Part shown: positions 15,521-25,367 of the stretch, piece by piece
How the letters are laid out: each line of letters opens with the position of its first letter
How positions within the stretch are numbered: the first letter of the stretch is position 1
Assembly: GCA_050251195.1 (NCBI GenBank)
Contig: JBFWNG010000010.1
Location: 1-64,000 of the forward strand
Reading direction: 5' to 3'
Length of the DNA stretch: 64,000 bases
DNA from: JBFWNG01 sp050251195
GTDB lineage: Bacteria > Bdellovibrionota_B > Oligoflexia > Oligoflexales > Oligoflexaceae
Position numbers and translations under genes: made by a program
The notes under the pieces: generated by a model
What the model saw: only the letters and a program-made list of their open reading frames with translations
Databases searched by the model: none
Told to the model about the DNA's origin: nothing

Positions 15521-16507
15521 ATGAAAACGTTGCTGTACGCTGGCTTGTCGCTACTTGTTTGCGCTTGCCGATCGACGACTGCTTCCGATATCGCTGCTCA
15601 ACCGATACAAACGACGCCCACCGCTTCTTCTTCAATTCCCGTTGCGAGTTGCAGCGATGGGAGTGACGCTCTGACGCTCTATCTTGCGAAACTCGAAGAT
15701 GCCGGGCAGATGAAGGACTTCTCTTACGGCGTCAATCAAACCTTCCCCGTAGAGCAAGGCGAGAACGCATTGCGCATGGACATTTGTGAAGCGGGAAAAG
15801 AATTTCTCGATATCGAACAAATTGTACTCCAACTCGACCGAAGGAAATCACCCGAGGTCTACAGTAAGCAGGAAATAAAATTCATCCAAGGGTTGACCGA
15901 TGCCGTCCTTGACGACAAGGTTGCCAGCTTGCAAGTAGACGTCAAGCCTGAAGGGCACTCGGACACGCTCCAGATCAAAGGTTGGCACACCACCGAAAAG
16001 GACTTCGTTACCGTCGCGCCCGTGGTCGTGGAAAACCAGACGGCACAGCCGCATTTGACTCCCGACTTTCTTGACTCCATCTTGGTTGGAGTCCTCGACT
16101 ACGGTAATCCGTTCCAGCTCGGCGACGCACTCGTGAGTGAATTGGTATTGGGAACCGCACATATAAGGTTTTGGACCAAGTCGCAAAATTTGGAAGGAGA
16201 TCAGAATCAAACAGAGATACTCAAAGTAGAAATCGCGGATACAAGCAAGAGTCTGGAACCGGGCGATCGGCAGGTGTTTTCTTATACTGATCCAGCAACT
16301 ATCAAAAAGCTTGTACGGTTCACGAAAACCCAAAACCACCTTAACGACAAGCTGGACATCGTACTTCCCCACGCAAAATACCGGGCATTTATTTTCAAAG
16401 ACGATAAGAACACTTCCTATCAAACCCAATACGGCAGAGCTCCATGGTCAAAAATCGCTCAAACTCATTGCGAGGAGTGGGTGAACTACGACCGAAAATG
16501 CGACTGA
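15521..16507 (+). CDS. Lipoprotein of unknown function
   Basis: 328 residues. 'MKTLLYAGLSLLVCACRS' is a lipoprotein signal with lipobox LVCAC. The mature part has few cysteines and no recognised domain; from about residue 100 it alternates beta-like segments. AAGGA precedes the ATG. It is a single gene divergent from ndh. Function not assignable. Confidence 0.72.
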   Translation: MKTLLYAGLSLLVCACRSTTASDIAAQPIQTTPTASSSIPVASCSDGSDALTLYLAKLEDAGQMKDFSYGVNQTFPVEQGENALRMDICEAGKEFLDIEQIVLQLDRRKSPEVYSKQEIKFIQGLTDAVLDDKVASLQVDVKPEGHSDTLQIKGWHTTEKDFVTVAPVVVENQTAQPHLTPDFLDSILVGVLDYGNPFQLGDALVSELVLGTAHIRFWTKSQNLEGDQNQTEILKVEIADTSKSLEPGDRQVFSYTDPATIKKLVRFTKTQNHLNDKLDIVLPHAKYRAFIFKDDKNTSYQTQYGRAPWSKIAQTHCEEWVNYDRKCD

Positions 16508-16633
16508 AGGTAAAAAAGTCTATATACTTCAATAAGTTACTACAGACCCTACTCGCTCCACATAGGGCTAGCTGAACCGTAAAAAATTTGTTAGAAAATT
16601 CCCTCAAAACTAACAAAGATTGGGGTGGGCTGA

Positions 16634-17128
16634 ATGCGATTGTTGTTTTTATTGACCTTTTTGAGCGTTTTGACAACGTCTTCCGCGTTTGCGACAAAAC
16701 TCGACTATTGTATCCGCTTTGATCTCGTGCCCTCCTCTACCGACACTCCGATCGCGAGCGCCACTTGCAGTGTTAACCAAAATTTCACCGACATCGACTT
16801 CAGCAGCCGATGGGACTGCGACTTCGCGAATGAAGAGGCGGAGTTCTTCGAGAGCGTTTCCTTGCCGGCCGACGGAATTGGATTCGACTTCAAGTACGGC
16901 ACGTACTTCGCCCAATATTTCATCACCCCGTCTAGAGGTCTCGGAAGATTCTTCTTCGACAACCTGGGAGTTCCTAGCTCGTCTCTCAACGGCAACAAAC
17001 GCTTTGAAGTCTATTTCTTCGCTACCCATCCTGTGGCACCCGAGTCAAAACTGACTTTTGACGCTAATGAAGGGGCGTACACCCTGAAATTTAAACCTAT
17101 TGCCTATGATATTTGCCAAAAGCCATAA
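16634..17128 (+). CDS. Small secreted protein of unknown function
   Basis: 164 residues. 'MRLLFLLTFLSVLTTSSAFA' is a Sec signal peptide. The mature part has four cysteines ('DYCIRF', 'ATCSVN', 'RWDCDF', 'DICQK'), enough for two disulfides, and is rich in Phe and Asp, suggesting a small beta protein. GGGG lies before the ATG. No family recognised. Confidence 0.7.
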   Translation: MRLLFLLTFLSVLTTSSAFATKLDYCIRFDLVPSSTDTPIASATCSVNQNFTDIDFSSRWDCDFANEEAEFFESVSLPADGIGFDFKYGTYFAQYFITPSRGLGRFFFDNLGVPSSSLNGNKRFEVYFFATHPVAPESKLTFDANEGAYTLKFKPIAYDICQKP

Positions 17129-17287
17129 CTCCCGGAGCGCCTTAGCGGGAATTGGCCTTTGATTTCGTCCGCGCAAAATCCTTGCCCCACATGACGCAGA
17201 CTCTTCCTCATGATATGATTTAAACATATCCCGAAACATCTCAAATTTTTTTGTCGGTAGGGCACCATGCGCCGACCCGGAGGAGTC

Positions 17288-19783
17288 ATGAAAAAGCCAT
17301 GCACGTTGTACTCTCTTGCCTTGGCGAGCCTTTTGGTTTCGACAGCGGCGTTGGGCGACAAAATCGCCACCACGTATCACGAAGATTACCGAACAACGCC
17401 AAAGCTGCTCACAAATCTCTCGGAGCAACCAAGCGAAATTGGAAAATCAGCTAGTGAAATCGCAACAGCTTACCTCATGGCTCATCACAGGGAGTTCGGG
17501 CTTCCCGCCGATCTGGCGGGCATTTCATTGCAAGAGGTAAATGAGAGCCTCCTGGGAAAACACGTGCACTTCAAGCAAAATGTTTCGGGAACTCCAGTTC
17601 GGTATGGCGAAGTAGTGGTCTCAGTTGATGAACGCACAGGCATGGTTTTTAAGGTTTACAACAACTACTTTCCGGGACAAATATCATCTCCTCTGATGCC
17701 TGTTATATCGAAAGAAAAAGCGTTGGACATTGCATGGAATGACCTGCGTGTGCATGGGACTTTAGCCTTCGCGCCACAAGTAGAACTGCAATATATTGTC
17801 GATGGAAAAGGAAATTTCGATCTCGTCTATGTAACATTTCTCAACGTCGAAAAGCCCTTTGGCGCATGGGAACATACGATAGACGCCGTCACAGGCAAGA
17901 TCGTTGCGGCACGAGATACAAGAGTAACGCGAAAATCTGACGCTCCAACGGACTACAAAAGATATCGCGGTCCAATATGGGATAGAAATGCAACGACATC
18001 AAGTTTTTGGGATCGAGAAGAAAATAGAAGAAAGGTGTCCAGCAACGGAGTGTCTGCGGTCGGAAGCGGTCTAGTTTTTGATCCAGACCCAAGAACGACG
18101 TTGAATAACGCTAACCTTATGGACGAGTCTCCTGCAGCAGAGTTCGAGGCCGCTTATTTCCAAAAAACGCTGGCGGATATTACATTTGCGAACAACGCGT
18201 ACGAGTTGAAGGGGCCGTGGGTGACCCTTATTGATTTCGAAGCGCCCTTCGTTGCGCCTTCAACAACAACAACCGGCACATGGGACGCAAAACGAGGAAA
18301 TGTCGCGTTCAACGACGTTATGACTTACTACCACCTCGACAATAATCAAAAATATATGCAGTCCCTCGGATTCAAGGGCAACAAAGCTATTCAAGGCGCC
18401 TCCATTGAAGTCGACGCCAACGGACTTAGCGGCCAAGACAACTCCCATTTCATTCCTGCGAGCAATCGTCTGGCGTTCGGACATGGCTGCGTTGACGACA
18501 ATGAAGACTCGGATGTTATCCTGCATGAATATGGACACGCCATCAACTACAGCATCAACCGAAACTGGTCGGGCGGCGACACGGGAGCCATGGGCGAAGG
18601 TTTTGGCGACTACTGGGCGGGATCGTACAGTTTGTCCACTCAGAACGGATCCACTTATAATTCCGATTATGTTTTTAGTTGGGACGGTAATCCTTGCTGG
18701 GGCGGGCGGCGTCTAAACGCTGTTGCATTGCAGTACAACCACAGCAACATCTATGGTCCTCACGTCCCCATTCCCGGCGGTGTCACCGACGAGCTCTGGT
18801 CGACGCCACTGTTTCAATCTTTGAAAACCGCGATCGCAGCCGGCATTCCAAAGGAAGAAATTGACACCATTATTTTGGAAGCTCAGTTCGGACTTGGCGG
18901 CGGCTTAAAGATGCGCGACATGGCGAACTCAATTATCCTGACCGCATCAAAACTCTATCCGAAAGGCAGCCATACGAATATCTTTCTACAAAAGTTTGCG
19001 GCGCACAAAATCATCGAAATACCTCAGGCGATTCTTGCCTCTAACGGAATGTCAATTAATGGTGCTGGCGCCAACAATACAGTGGACCCAGGAGAAACTA
19101 TCGACTTATTCGTACTTCTCAAGAACAAGGGGACGTTACCAGCATCTGATATTTTCGCGACGATGACGTCAGAGTCAGATCTGGTGACTGTCAACAGCGA
19201 TCAATCCACCTACAATCCCCTTAATCTGGGCGAGCAACAAAACAATAACTCACCGTTTAACGTCACCATCGATCCGTCTTTCAATTGCGGTGATCAAGTT
19301 CCCCTGAAGCTCGACGTTCAATTTAAGGATAATGGCGTCAAAGCGACCACCATTGATATCGATGTTCCAACTGGGAAACCCGTTGACGGAATGACAAAGT
19401 CCTCTTCGCCTCAGCGGGCAATTCCAGACAACAATTCTGCCGGCATCGAAGAGCAACTCACCATCGACGACGATTTACTCGTCACCAGCCGATTCAGCAT
19501 CGACATGCACCTTACGCACACCTTCATCGGAGATCTTCTTATAGAGCTCGTTTCTCCTCTTGGTACGAAAGTCATACTTCATAAGCAGAGCGGAGGCGCA
19601 ACCGCCAACATCGTAGGCAACTATCCAACGACGCTGGCGCCGGCCGAGGCACTAACCAAACTTGTCGGCCAAAGTCTAAAGGGAACTTGGACTTTAAGGG
19701 TCAAGGACCTCCAACTGGGAGACTTTGGTACCCTCGTGAGCTGGGGTATCAACCAGGGCGCGTCCAGTTACGAGTGTGAATAG
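17288..19783 (+). CDS. M36-like (fungalysin/thermolysin-type) metalloprotease with P domain
   Basis: 831 residues from the ATG at 17288 (GGAGG 4 nt upstream); an ATG 21 nt earlier is possible. Order: signal peptide, FTP/PepSY-type propeptide (about 30-210, 'GKHVHFKQNVSGTPVRYGEV'), and a zinc catalytic domain with HEYGH at 413-417 and the third ligand Glu437 in 'GEGFGDYWAG'. A beta region follows, then a C-terminal proprotein-convertase P domain (about 705-830, 'HLTHTFIGDLLIELVSPLGT'). P domains stabilise or target secreted proteases. Probably exported and self-processed. Single gene. Confidence 0.88.
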   Translation: MKKPCTLYSLALASLLVSTAALGDKIATTYHEDYRTTPKLLTNLSEQPSEIGKSASEIATAYLMAHHREFGLPADLAGISLQEVNESLLGKHVHFKQNVSGTPVRYGEVVVSVDERTGMVFKVYNNYFPGQISSPLMPVISKEKALDIAWNDLRVHGTLAFAPQVELQYIVDGKGNFDLVYVTFLNVEKPFGAWEHTIDAVTGKIVAARDTRVTRKSDAPTDYKRYRGPIWDRNATTSSFWDREENRRKVSSNGVSAVGSGLVFDPDPRTTLNNANLMDESPAAEFEAAYFQKTLADITFANNAYELKGPWVTLIDFEAPFVAPSTTTTGTWDAKRGNVAFNDVMTYYHLDNNQKYMQSLGFKGNKAIQGASIEVDANGLSGQDNSHFIPASNRLAFGHGCVDDNEDSDVILHEYGHAINYSINRNWSGGDTGAMGEGFGDYWAGSYSLSTQNGSTYNSDYVFSWDGNPCWGGRRLNAVALQYNHSNIYGPHVPIPGGVTDELWSTPLFQSLKTAIAAGIPKEEIDTIILEAQFGLGGGLKMRDMANSIILTASKLYPKGSHTNIFLQKFAAHKIIEIPQAILASNGMSINGAGANNTVDPGETIDLFVLLKNKGTLPASDIFATMTSESDLVTVNSDQSTYNPLNLGEQQNNNSPFNVTIDPSFNCGDQVPLKLDVQFKDNGVKATTIDIDVPTGKPVDGMTKSSSPQRAIPDNNSAGIEEQLTIDDDLLVTSRFSIDMHLTHTFIGDLLIELVSPLGTKVILHKQSGGATANIVGNYPTTLAPAEALTKLVGQSLKGTWTLRVKDLQLGDFGTLVSWGINQGASSYECE

Positions 19784-19786
19784 CGC

Positions 19787-19858
19787 TGCCCGGTCGGGCA
19801 AGGGCTTAGCCGCTGTGCGGCTAGGCAGGGAGCACCCCAATTTTCGCTTCGCGAAAAT
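19787..19858. repeat. Three consecutive hairpins between the M36-like gene and galE
   Basis: Perfect stems: TGCCCG-GT-CGGGCA (19787-19800), TAGCCGC-TGT-GCGGCTA (19807-19823) and ATTTTCGC-TTC-GCGAAAAT (19840-19858). They start 3 nt after the protease stop. None is followed by a T-run, so they look like REP-type or mRNA-end structures that separate the two same-strand genes. Confidence 0.6.
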
Positions 19859-19924
19859 CCGGCGCCGTGCTACTAATTTGGGACGATGCAGCGTCTAGCG
19901 CGCGCGTCCCAAAGTGGGGGCCTC

Positions 19925-20911
19925 ATGAAATCCAAGACTTATATCGTCACCGGCGGGTGTGGCTATATCGGCAGCCAGGTCTGCAAACTTCTTTCCGAAC
20001 AAAGCAGCAAAGTTGTTGTTATCGACAACTTGTCCACAGGATCCCGCAAGTCTCTTCTCTATGACGAAATGTTGGTAGAGGGTTCAATTGGCGACGAAGG
20101 ACTTCTCAACGAGGTGTTTTCCACCTACCCTGTTGAGGGTGTCCTACATTTCGCAGCTTCCATATCCGTCCCCGAATCGGTGGCAAAGCCACTTGAGTAC
20201 TATGAAAACAACACCACAAATACACTAAAGCTTCTCAAGGCGTGTCAAAAGCACAACGTGCAGAGATTCGTTTTTTCGTCCACGGCCTCCGTTTACGGTG
20301 AGCCGACGAGCGAGAAGGTCAAGGAAACCGATCCTTGTTTGCCCAATAGCCCCTATGGCTGGTCAAAACTGATGGCGGAACAGATCATTAAAGACTACGG
20401 CCTTCAATCATCCCTGCGCTACGTCATGCTCCGCTATTTCAACGTGGCAGGTGCAAGTAGCGACAAGAAACTCGGCTCAAGAAATGAATCCTCGCGTCAC
20501 GTCATTAAGATGGCCTGTGAAGCCGTGAGGAAAAATTCGGAATTCACTATTCACGGCGACGATTACGCCACAAAGGACGGCACCGGGATTCGCGACTATA
20601 TTCATGTTGAGGACTTGGCTCAGGCGCACCTCGATGCCTTAACATATCTCGGTCGCGACGGACAAAGCTGCACGCTTAACTGCGGGTATGGCTATGGTTT
20701 TTCGGTAAGAGACATAATTAAATCGACGGAAGACGTGGTAAAGAGACCCGTCTCTGCAGTCGTAGGTCCCAGGCGCGCTGGGGATATCGCCAGCGTGGTG
20801 GCAGACAATAGTTTAATTCTGCGAACGCTCGACTGGACACCCAAATTTAACGACCTTAGGTACATCATTGAGTCGGCATTGACTTGGGAAAACCAGCTTC
20901 GCGGAAAATAA
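19925..20911 (+). CDS. galE: UDP-glucose 4-epimerase
   Basis: 328 residues from the ATG at 19925 (GGGGG 4 nt upstream). NAD-binding loop GGCGYIG at 10-16, catalytic Tyr144 and Lys148 in 'SPYGWSK', and the Ser/Thr block 'FSSTASVYGE' are intact. GalE interconverts UDP-glucose and UDP-galactose, supplying sugars for envelope polysaccharides. The pirin gene follows after 12 nt, so they probably share a transcript. It could also serve the UDP-glucose demand of the glucan operon at 32.5 kb (inference). Confidence 0.92.
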   Translation: MKSKTYIVTGGCGYIGSQVCKLLSEQSSKVVVIDNLSTGSRKSLLYDEMLVEGSIGDEGLLNEVFSTYPVEGVLHFAASISVPESVAKPLEYYENNTTNTLKLLKACQKHNVQRFVFSSTASVYGEPTSEKVKETDPCLPNSPYGWSKLMAEQIIKDYGLQSSLRYVMLRYFNVAGASSDKKLGSRNESSRHVIKMACEAVRKNSEFTIHGDDYATKDGTGIRDYIHVEDLAQAHLDALTYLGRDGQSCTLNCGYGYGFSVRDIIKSTEDVVKRPVSAVVGPRRAGDIASVVADNSLILRTLDWTPKFNDLRYIIESALTWENQLRGK

Positions 20912-20923
20912 GCGGAGGCTGAT

Positions 20924-21634
20924 ATGCAAACTTTACTTCACAGAGCAAGTAGTCGCGGTTTTTTCGATTATGGGTGGCTTCGCACCTACCACAGTTTTAG
21001 TTTTGCTGAATTTTTCGACCCGCAGAAGATGGGCTTTGGCCTCCTGCGGGTGCTGAATGACGACACCGTAAGGCCGGGATTTGGATTTGACACCCATGCT
21101 CACACAAACATGGAAATCATCACCATAGTTTTGTCGGGGGAGCTCGAGCACAAAGATAGCAAGGGCAACGTTGGCAAATTAGAAGCAGGAATGGTTCAAA
21201 CCATGAGCGCGGGAATAGGGATTCAGCATAGCGAAAAGAACCCTTCGTCAGATCAAGAAGTAAACTTTTTCCAGATTTGGATTCGGCCTAAACTCTTTGA
21301 CATCGAACCGACTTATAAACAGATGAAGTTCGATTTGTTCGGCCCGAAGTGCGAGACTATCATTCTGGTCGACTCCGCCGCCAGCGATAAACACCTTACG
21401 GTTAATCAAGCATGCCGCATAGCCTGGCTCGCACTAAAAGACGGCGACACTTTCGACTATAAATTGAGCACCAACAGCAGTGGCCTCTATTGCATGGTAG
21501 CCGAAGGGTCCGTATCGGCAGGCGATATCAAGCTCAATACTAAAGACGCTCTAGGCATTAGCGAAGCAAATGAAGTGACCTTCGCTGCCGAGAAAGCCGC
21601 GAAGGTCTTGGTAATTGAAGTGCCCATGAAGTGA
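20924..21634 (+). CDS. Pirin family protein (YhhW-like)
   Basis: 236 residues, the usual bicupin pirin length. The N-terminal cupin metal ligands are visible: His58 and His60 in 'DTHAHTNMEI', His102 and Glu104 in 'GIQHSEKN'. The C-terminal cupin lacks such a set, as in the family. YhhW-type pirins can act as quercetin 2,3-dioxygenases; the true substrate here is unknown. It is 12 nt behind galE. Confidence 0.9.
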   Translation: MQTLLHRASSRGFFDYGWLRTYHSFSFAEFFDPQKMGFGLLRVLNDDTVRPGFGFDTHAHTNMEIITIVLSGELEHKDSKGNVGKLEAGMVQTMSAGIGIQHSEKNPSSDQEVNFFQIWIRPKLFDIEPTYKQMKFDLFGPKCETIILVDSAASDKHLTVNQACRIAWLALKDGDTFDYKLSTNSSGLYCMVAEGSVSAGDIKLNTKDALGISEANEVTFAAEKAAKVLVIEVPMK

Positions 21635-21663
21635 TCTTTTCACTGCGTTCAACATGACGCAGG

Positions 21664-23343
21664 CTACTCCAGCATCGAATCCATCGTTGCCTTTATCTTC
21701 GATGCAAACGGTGCAAATCCGTTTTGATAATCCTCAGGTGTAAGTTTGTACTCGAGGTCAGGCGTAACACCCAAGTTCTCGATAGGGTTGGCGTCGATTC
21801 GTTGGGCAATCGACCCCGTAACGGTAAACTGCTCTATTCCCAGGTAGTTGGGATAGGTCACGCCGACTATGTAACCTCCGGCGCCTGCCGTTCTTACACC
21901 CAAGGTTGTGATGCGATCGTTGTCTTGGAGGATTGCAGGCATGAAGTCGCCGCCAGAGAAGTCGAGTTCATTTATCAGAAACAATATCGGCTTCGTGAAC
22001 TGTGCCGTCGGATAGGGGTTTATTTGATCCACGGCATAGATGTGCGTCGGATCCGTAATGCGTTTCCCAGCCTCCCATTGATCAACCGTGAAGGTCAGGA
22101 ACTCACGAAGAAAGAGTGCGAGTTGATAGTTGACGGGATATCCGTGGAGCGTTTGTCCCAATGCTTCTCGAGCCATGTTGTTGTCCGTTATAGCCTCAAA
22201 CATCGACAATCCGTTCTTAGCTTCAAGCACGTCTTTGGGTGTAATCGAGATCCTATGCTTAGGCGCGTAAAGCGGTCTATCCGTTAGCGTTGATGCAAGT
22301 GCGTAAAGGTAGAATATTGATCCGCCGGGGTTGTTCATTTGATCGATCACAAGGCCGTCTACTTCTTGCTGAAACTTTGCCATGTGGTTCGCAAACTCTA
22401 TGACAGCCGCTTCAGGATTTTCGGGTAGGTAACGAGAAATCCTTATATAGCCGATCTTTTTTCCTTTAGCGTTTTCGTAAATGTAGGCGTCAAACTGCCC
22501 GTCCCCGGGGTTCTTCCATAGCTTCTTGCCGAGCGAGGGAACGAAGTCTACTTTAGCGCCAAGCCTGTGGGGGTTGTCGTCAGCGACGTTTGATTCGCTC
22601 AAGTACTCAGCCAAAGGTGACACCATCTGTGTATTTGTCAATTTAGCAGCGAAATCCGCAGCCGTACGAGCTCGTGCAACGAAGGGGCGCGAGACTGTCG
22701 GATTGACAACGGATTCGGGTTTGTAGTCCCAAATGAGTTGCCGTGCTATTGCCTGTTCGCCCCTCTTAAATACGAGATTTATGGTACCGTGCGGAACATC
22801 CATGGGCATACGCGCACGCGACCTGCGCGTTAGAAGCATTGTTGCCAAAGCTTCGTCAGTCGCTTTGGTATTTTGGCCGAGTGATGCTTCGATTTCACTA
22901 ACAACTTCAAGGGGAGGCCGTCCGCCAAAGGAAACGAGTTCATCACCGACCTCGAACGGATAGCTGTCTTTCGGCAATTGGTTTCTGTCAACATAAACTA
23001 GAAAGAACCGGTCCTGGGCCCGCTTCACTTCCAAGGGCAACGTCGCGGACTCGGTCGAAATAAAACTTACAGAAACGTGATAATCTTTCATCGACAAAAA
23101 GAACTTCGACACTTCTTCCTGATATTGTCTCGTGCTCATTTGCGGATTGGCTGTGACCGCGGTTTTGAGATCCGCGATTTTTTGTTCGAGTTCAAATCCG
23201 TAATTCTTTTTCCACTCTAAAGGCGCGTACAAGGTCGTGACAATATTTTGAATTGTATCAGCGTTCCGAAGCATCGCTTCTTGATCATTGGATAAAGCCA
23301 AACTGCTCCCTAGCAGGGCTATTCCTATCGCAAATTTCTTCAT
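21664..23343 (-). CDS. S41 family protease, CPAF-like
   Basis: 559 residues from the ATG at 23343, which has a perfect AGGAGG 5 nt upstream; a longer reading to 23418 runs through a repeat and is rejected. Signal peptide about 1-18. Probable triad: His89 ('KDYHVSVSF'), Ser463 ('ELDFSGGDF') and Glu522 ('PIENLGVTPD'). The spacing and the 'RTAGAGGYIVG' block after the Ser resemble the chlamydial protease CPAF rather than ordinary CtpA; a PDZ-like part lies at about 100-150. Probably a secreted, self-activated protease. Confidence 0.8.
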   Translation of the reverse strand: MKKFAIGIALLGSSLALSNDQEAMLRNADTIQNIVTTLYAPLEWKKNYGFELEQKIADLKTAVTANPQMSTRQYQEEVSKFFLSMKDYHVSVSFISTESATLPLEVKRAQDRFFLVYVDRNQLPKDSYPFEVGDELVSFGGRPPLEVVSEIEASLGQNTKATDEALATMLLTRRSRARMPMDVPHGTINLVFKRGEQAIARQLIWDYKPESVVNPTVSRPFVARARTAADFAAKLTNTQMVSPLAEYLSESNVADDNPHRLGAKVDFVPSLGKKLWKNPGDGQFDAYIYENAKGKKIGYIRISRYLPENPEAAVIEFANHMAKFQQEVDGLVIDQMNNPGGSIFYLYALASTLTDRPLYAPKHRISITPKDVLEAKNGLSMFEAITDNNMAREALGQTLHGYPVNYQLALFLREFLTFTVDQWEAGKRITDPTHIYAVDQINPYPTAQFTKPILFLINELDFSGGDFMPAILQDNDRITTLGVRTAGAGGYIVGVTYPNYLGIEQFTVTGSIAQRIDANPIENLGVTPDLEYKLTPEDYQNGFAPFASKIKATMDSMLE

Positions 23344-23364
23344 GGTTCCTCCTAATTGGTTGAG

Positions 23365-23392
23365 ATGCCCATACGCGCTTCGCGCTGGGCAT
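23365..23392. repeat. REP-like hairpin
   Basis: ATGCCCA (23365-23371) pairs with TGGGCAT (23386-23392) around an inner GCGC-TTC-GCGC hairpin, and is followed by ATGACGG. The loop sequence resembles the GCGAAGC loop of the elements at 12 kb. It lies in the leader of the CPAF-like gene. The rest of the 199-bp gap to oppC holds further GCTTCG-type fragments and no gene. Confidence 0.6.
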
Positions 23393-23542
23393 GACGGATT
23401 ATGCTTCGCCGTGGACACGGATTACGCTTCGTCGCGGACATGAGGACTCAGGCCCACGCTTTTCGTAAGCATAAAAGCACTGCATGCAAATACAGCGCCG
23501 AAAAGGTCTCTCATATCTCGATTTTGGAAGGACCGAAGAAAA

Positions 23543-24460
23543 TTAGTCGATGATTTTTGGGTCGAGCGCGTCTCTCAGAGCGTCCCCGACAATTGTAAGC
23601 GCGAAAATCACGATGAAGATTGCAACAGTAACACCGGTAAGAGGCCACCAGATTCCATTGCTGAGCTCACCCGAAGCGTCGGCGATCATGGCTCCCCAGC
23701 TTGCGCCGTCCTGCACACCGACGCCGAGATAGGTCAGTACAACTTCCGATCGTATCGCGCCAAGAATGGTTAATGACGCGGTAACGATTGCCAAGTGAAA
23801 AACGTTTGGAAGGATGTGTTTGAAGATGGCGCGCGCGCTGCTTGCACCCATGAGCTTGACAGCCAGAACATATTCGCGATTCTTGTGTTTCAAAACCTCG
23901 CCGCGGATGAGCCGGCACAATCCCACCCAGTTCACAACCCCGAGGGCGACGCACATAGCAAACAGTCCCTTGCCCAAAACGAAGGAAATACCGAGCAGTA
24001 AAAGGATGCCAGGAACGGATGCGATAACGGAGTATACCCAAACGATAAGACCATCTATTTTTCCGCCGAAGTACCCCGCCAACGCGCCAAGGAATATACC
24101 AACGGGGACGCTAATAAGGGTAACGACAAACCCAATGGTCATCGCGGTTCTTGTGCCGACAAGAATTTTATAAAAAATCGAGCGGCCAAATATATCTGTT
24201 CCGAGAATTTTGGCGACGCTCCAAGACGGCGGTTCATAAGAACCTCCCAACCGTTGCTGATAATCCGGCAACAAGCCCATATACCCGATAAAGGCGATGA
24301 TCATGTACAAAAGCACAACTGCGAAGCATGCCAGTACAAACTTCTTTTTCATGAGCTTTCTAATAGCTCTTTGTCCCAGGCTCACGCCGTATGGGACGTT
24401 TGCTTTCTCTTCAGCAGTCACGAATCCAACCTTACTTGAGCTGTACTCTTGGGTCGACAT
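23543..24460 (-). CDS. oppC: Oligopeptide ABC transporter permease OppC
   Basis: 305 residues from the ATG at 24460. Six hydrophobic segments, and the EAA loop region 'YVLAVKLMGASSARAIFKHI' is typical for contacting the ATPase. 'GTDIFGRSIFYKILVGTRTA' is the OppC/DppC N-terminal signature. Last gene of the opp operon, overlapping oppB by 29 nt. A GTG at 24421 with AAGG 8 nt upstream is an alternative start lying just after the oppB stop. Together with OppB it forms the inner-membrane channel. Confidence 0.9.
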   Translation of the reverse strand: MSTQEYSSSKVGFVTAEEKANVPYGVSLGQRAIRKLMKKKFVLACFAVVLLYMIIAFIGYMGLLPDYQQRLGGSYEPPSWSVAKILGTDIFGRSIFYKILVGTRTAMTIGFVVTLISVPVGIFLGALAGYFGGKIDGLIVWVYSVIASVPGILLLLGISFVLGKGLFAMCVALGVVNWVGLCRLIRGEVLKHKNREYVLAVKLMGASSARAIFKHILPNVFHLAIVTASLTILGAIRSEVVLTYLGVGVQDGASWGAMIADASGELSNGIWWPLTGVTVAIFIVIFALTIVGDALRDALDPKIID

Positions 24461-25364
24461 AAGCGTATAAGATATCCGATAAAAGATTAAAGAACGCAAA
24501 CCCAATGGCAATCAATACCGTTAGGCCTTTAAGTACGGGAAAATCCCCAGTGTTTATCGCGTTTAAGATCAGGTCGCCAACCCCAGGTATACCGAAAAAT
24601 CTCTCCATAAGAAACGCACCCGTGATCAAGAACGGGATCGTCACCACCAGGTTGGTAATGATCGGAATCATGGCGTTCTTGAGGATATGTTTGAACAAAG
24701 CGTCGGACGCGGAAGCGCCTTTGGCGAACGCCGTTCGAACATAATCGGATTTGGTCTCGTCGAGGAAAACCGTTCTATAGAGCCTAATCTCGGGGCCCAG
24801 CTCAACGATAAACAAGATGAGCCAGGGCAACAGAAGATAATAAATCCCAGCCAGGCCATGTTCGAAGCCGTTGATCGGAAACCATCCGAGGAGATATGCG
24901 AAAATGTACTGCCCGCCGATAATGTACACGAGATACGGAATGCTCAATCCCGCGATCGTCCAGAAAGCCGACCACCTGTCGAACTTACTGCCACGGTAAT
25001 AAGCGATCAGCATGCCCATACAGACGCTAAAGATAGCACTCACGATAAATGCAGGTACAGTCAAAGCTAGCGAGACGAGCGCCCCGCGAGCGAACATTGT
25101 GCTGAGTTGCTCGCCGGAGTTAAACGATCGACCGAAGTCCATCGTCACGATTTGCTTAAGAAATAGCAAGAACTGCACAGGCAACGGCTGGTCAAGGCCC
25201 CACTGGTGCCTGAGCTCAGCAATCGACTCCTTGGTCGCGTGGTTGCCGAGAGCGAGGCGCACAGGGTCTTCGCCCACGAAAGTAAACAACACGAACACGA
25301 GGAGCGCAACCCCGAGAATAATCGGGATCATTCCTAACAGCCGTCGAACAATATAACCTAACAC
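24432..25364 (-). CDS. oppB: Oligopeptide ABC transporter permease OppB
   Basis: 310 residues, usual OppB/DppB length. Six hydrophobic segments, the EAA loop 'YVRTAFAKGASASDALFKHI', and the C-terminal 'DILYAYVDPRVQLK' is nearly diagnostic for the family. It sits 3 nt after oppA and overlaps oppC. Role: inner-membrane channel half for peptide import. Confidence 0.93.
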   Translation of the reverse strand: MLGYIVRRLLGMIPIILGVALLVFVLFTFVGEDPVRLALGNHATKESIAELRHQWGLDQPLPVQFLLFLKQIVTMDFGRSFNSGEQLSTMFARGALVSLALTVPAFIVSAIFSVCMGMLIAYYRGSKFDRWSAFWTIAGLSIPYLVYIIGGQYIFAYLLGWFPINGFEHGLAGIYYLLLPWLILFIVELGPEIRLYRTVFLDETKSDYVRTAFAKGASASDALFKHILKNAMIPIITNLVVTIPFLITGAFLMERFFGIPGVGDLILNAINTGDFPVLKGLTVLIAIGFAFFNLLSDILYAYVDPRVQLK

Positions 25365-25367
25365 GTC

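Noticed and set aside
15848..16429. Minus-strand 193-codon frame inside the lipoprotein gene
   Set aside because: It lies wholly antisense to a gene with a clear signal peptide and ribosome site and has no family features.
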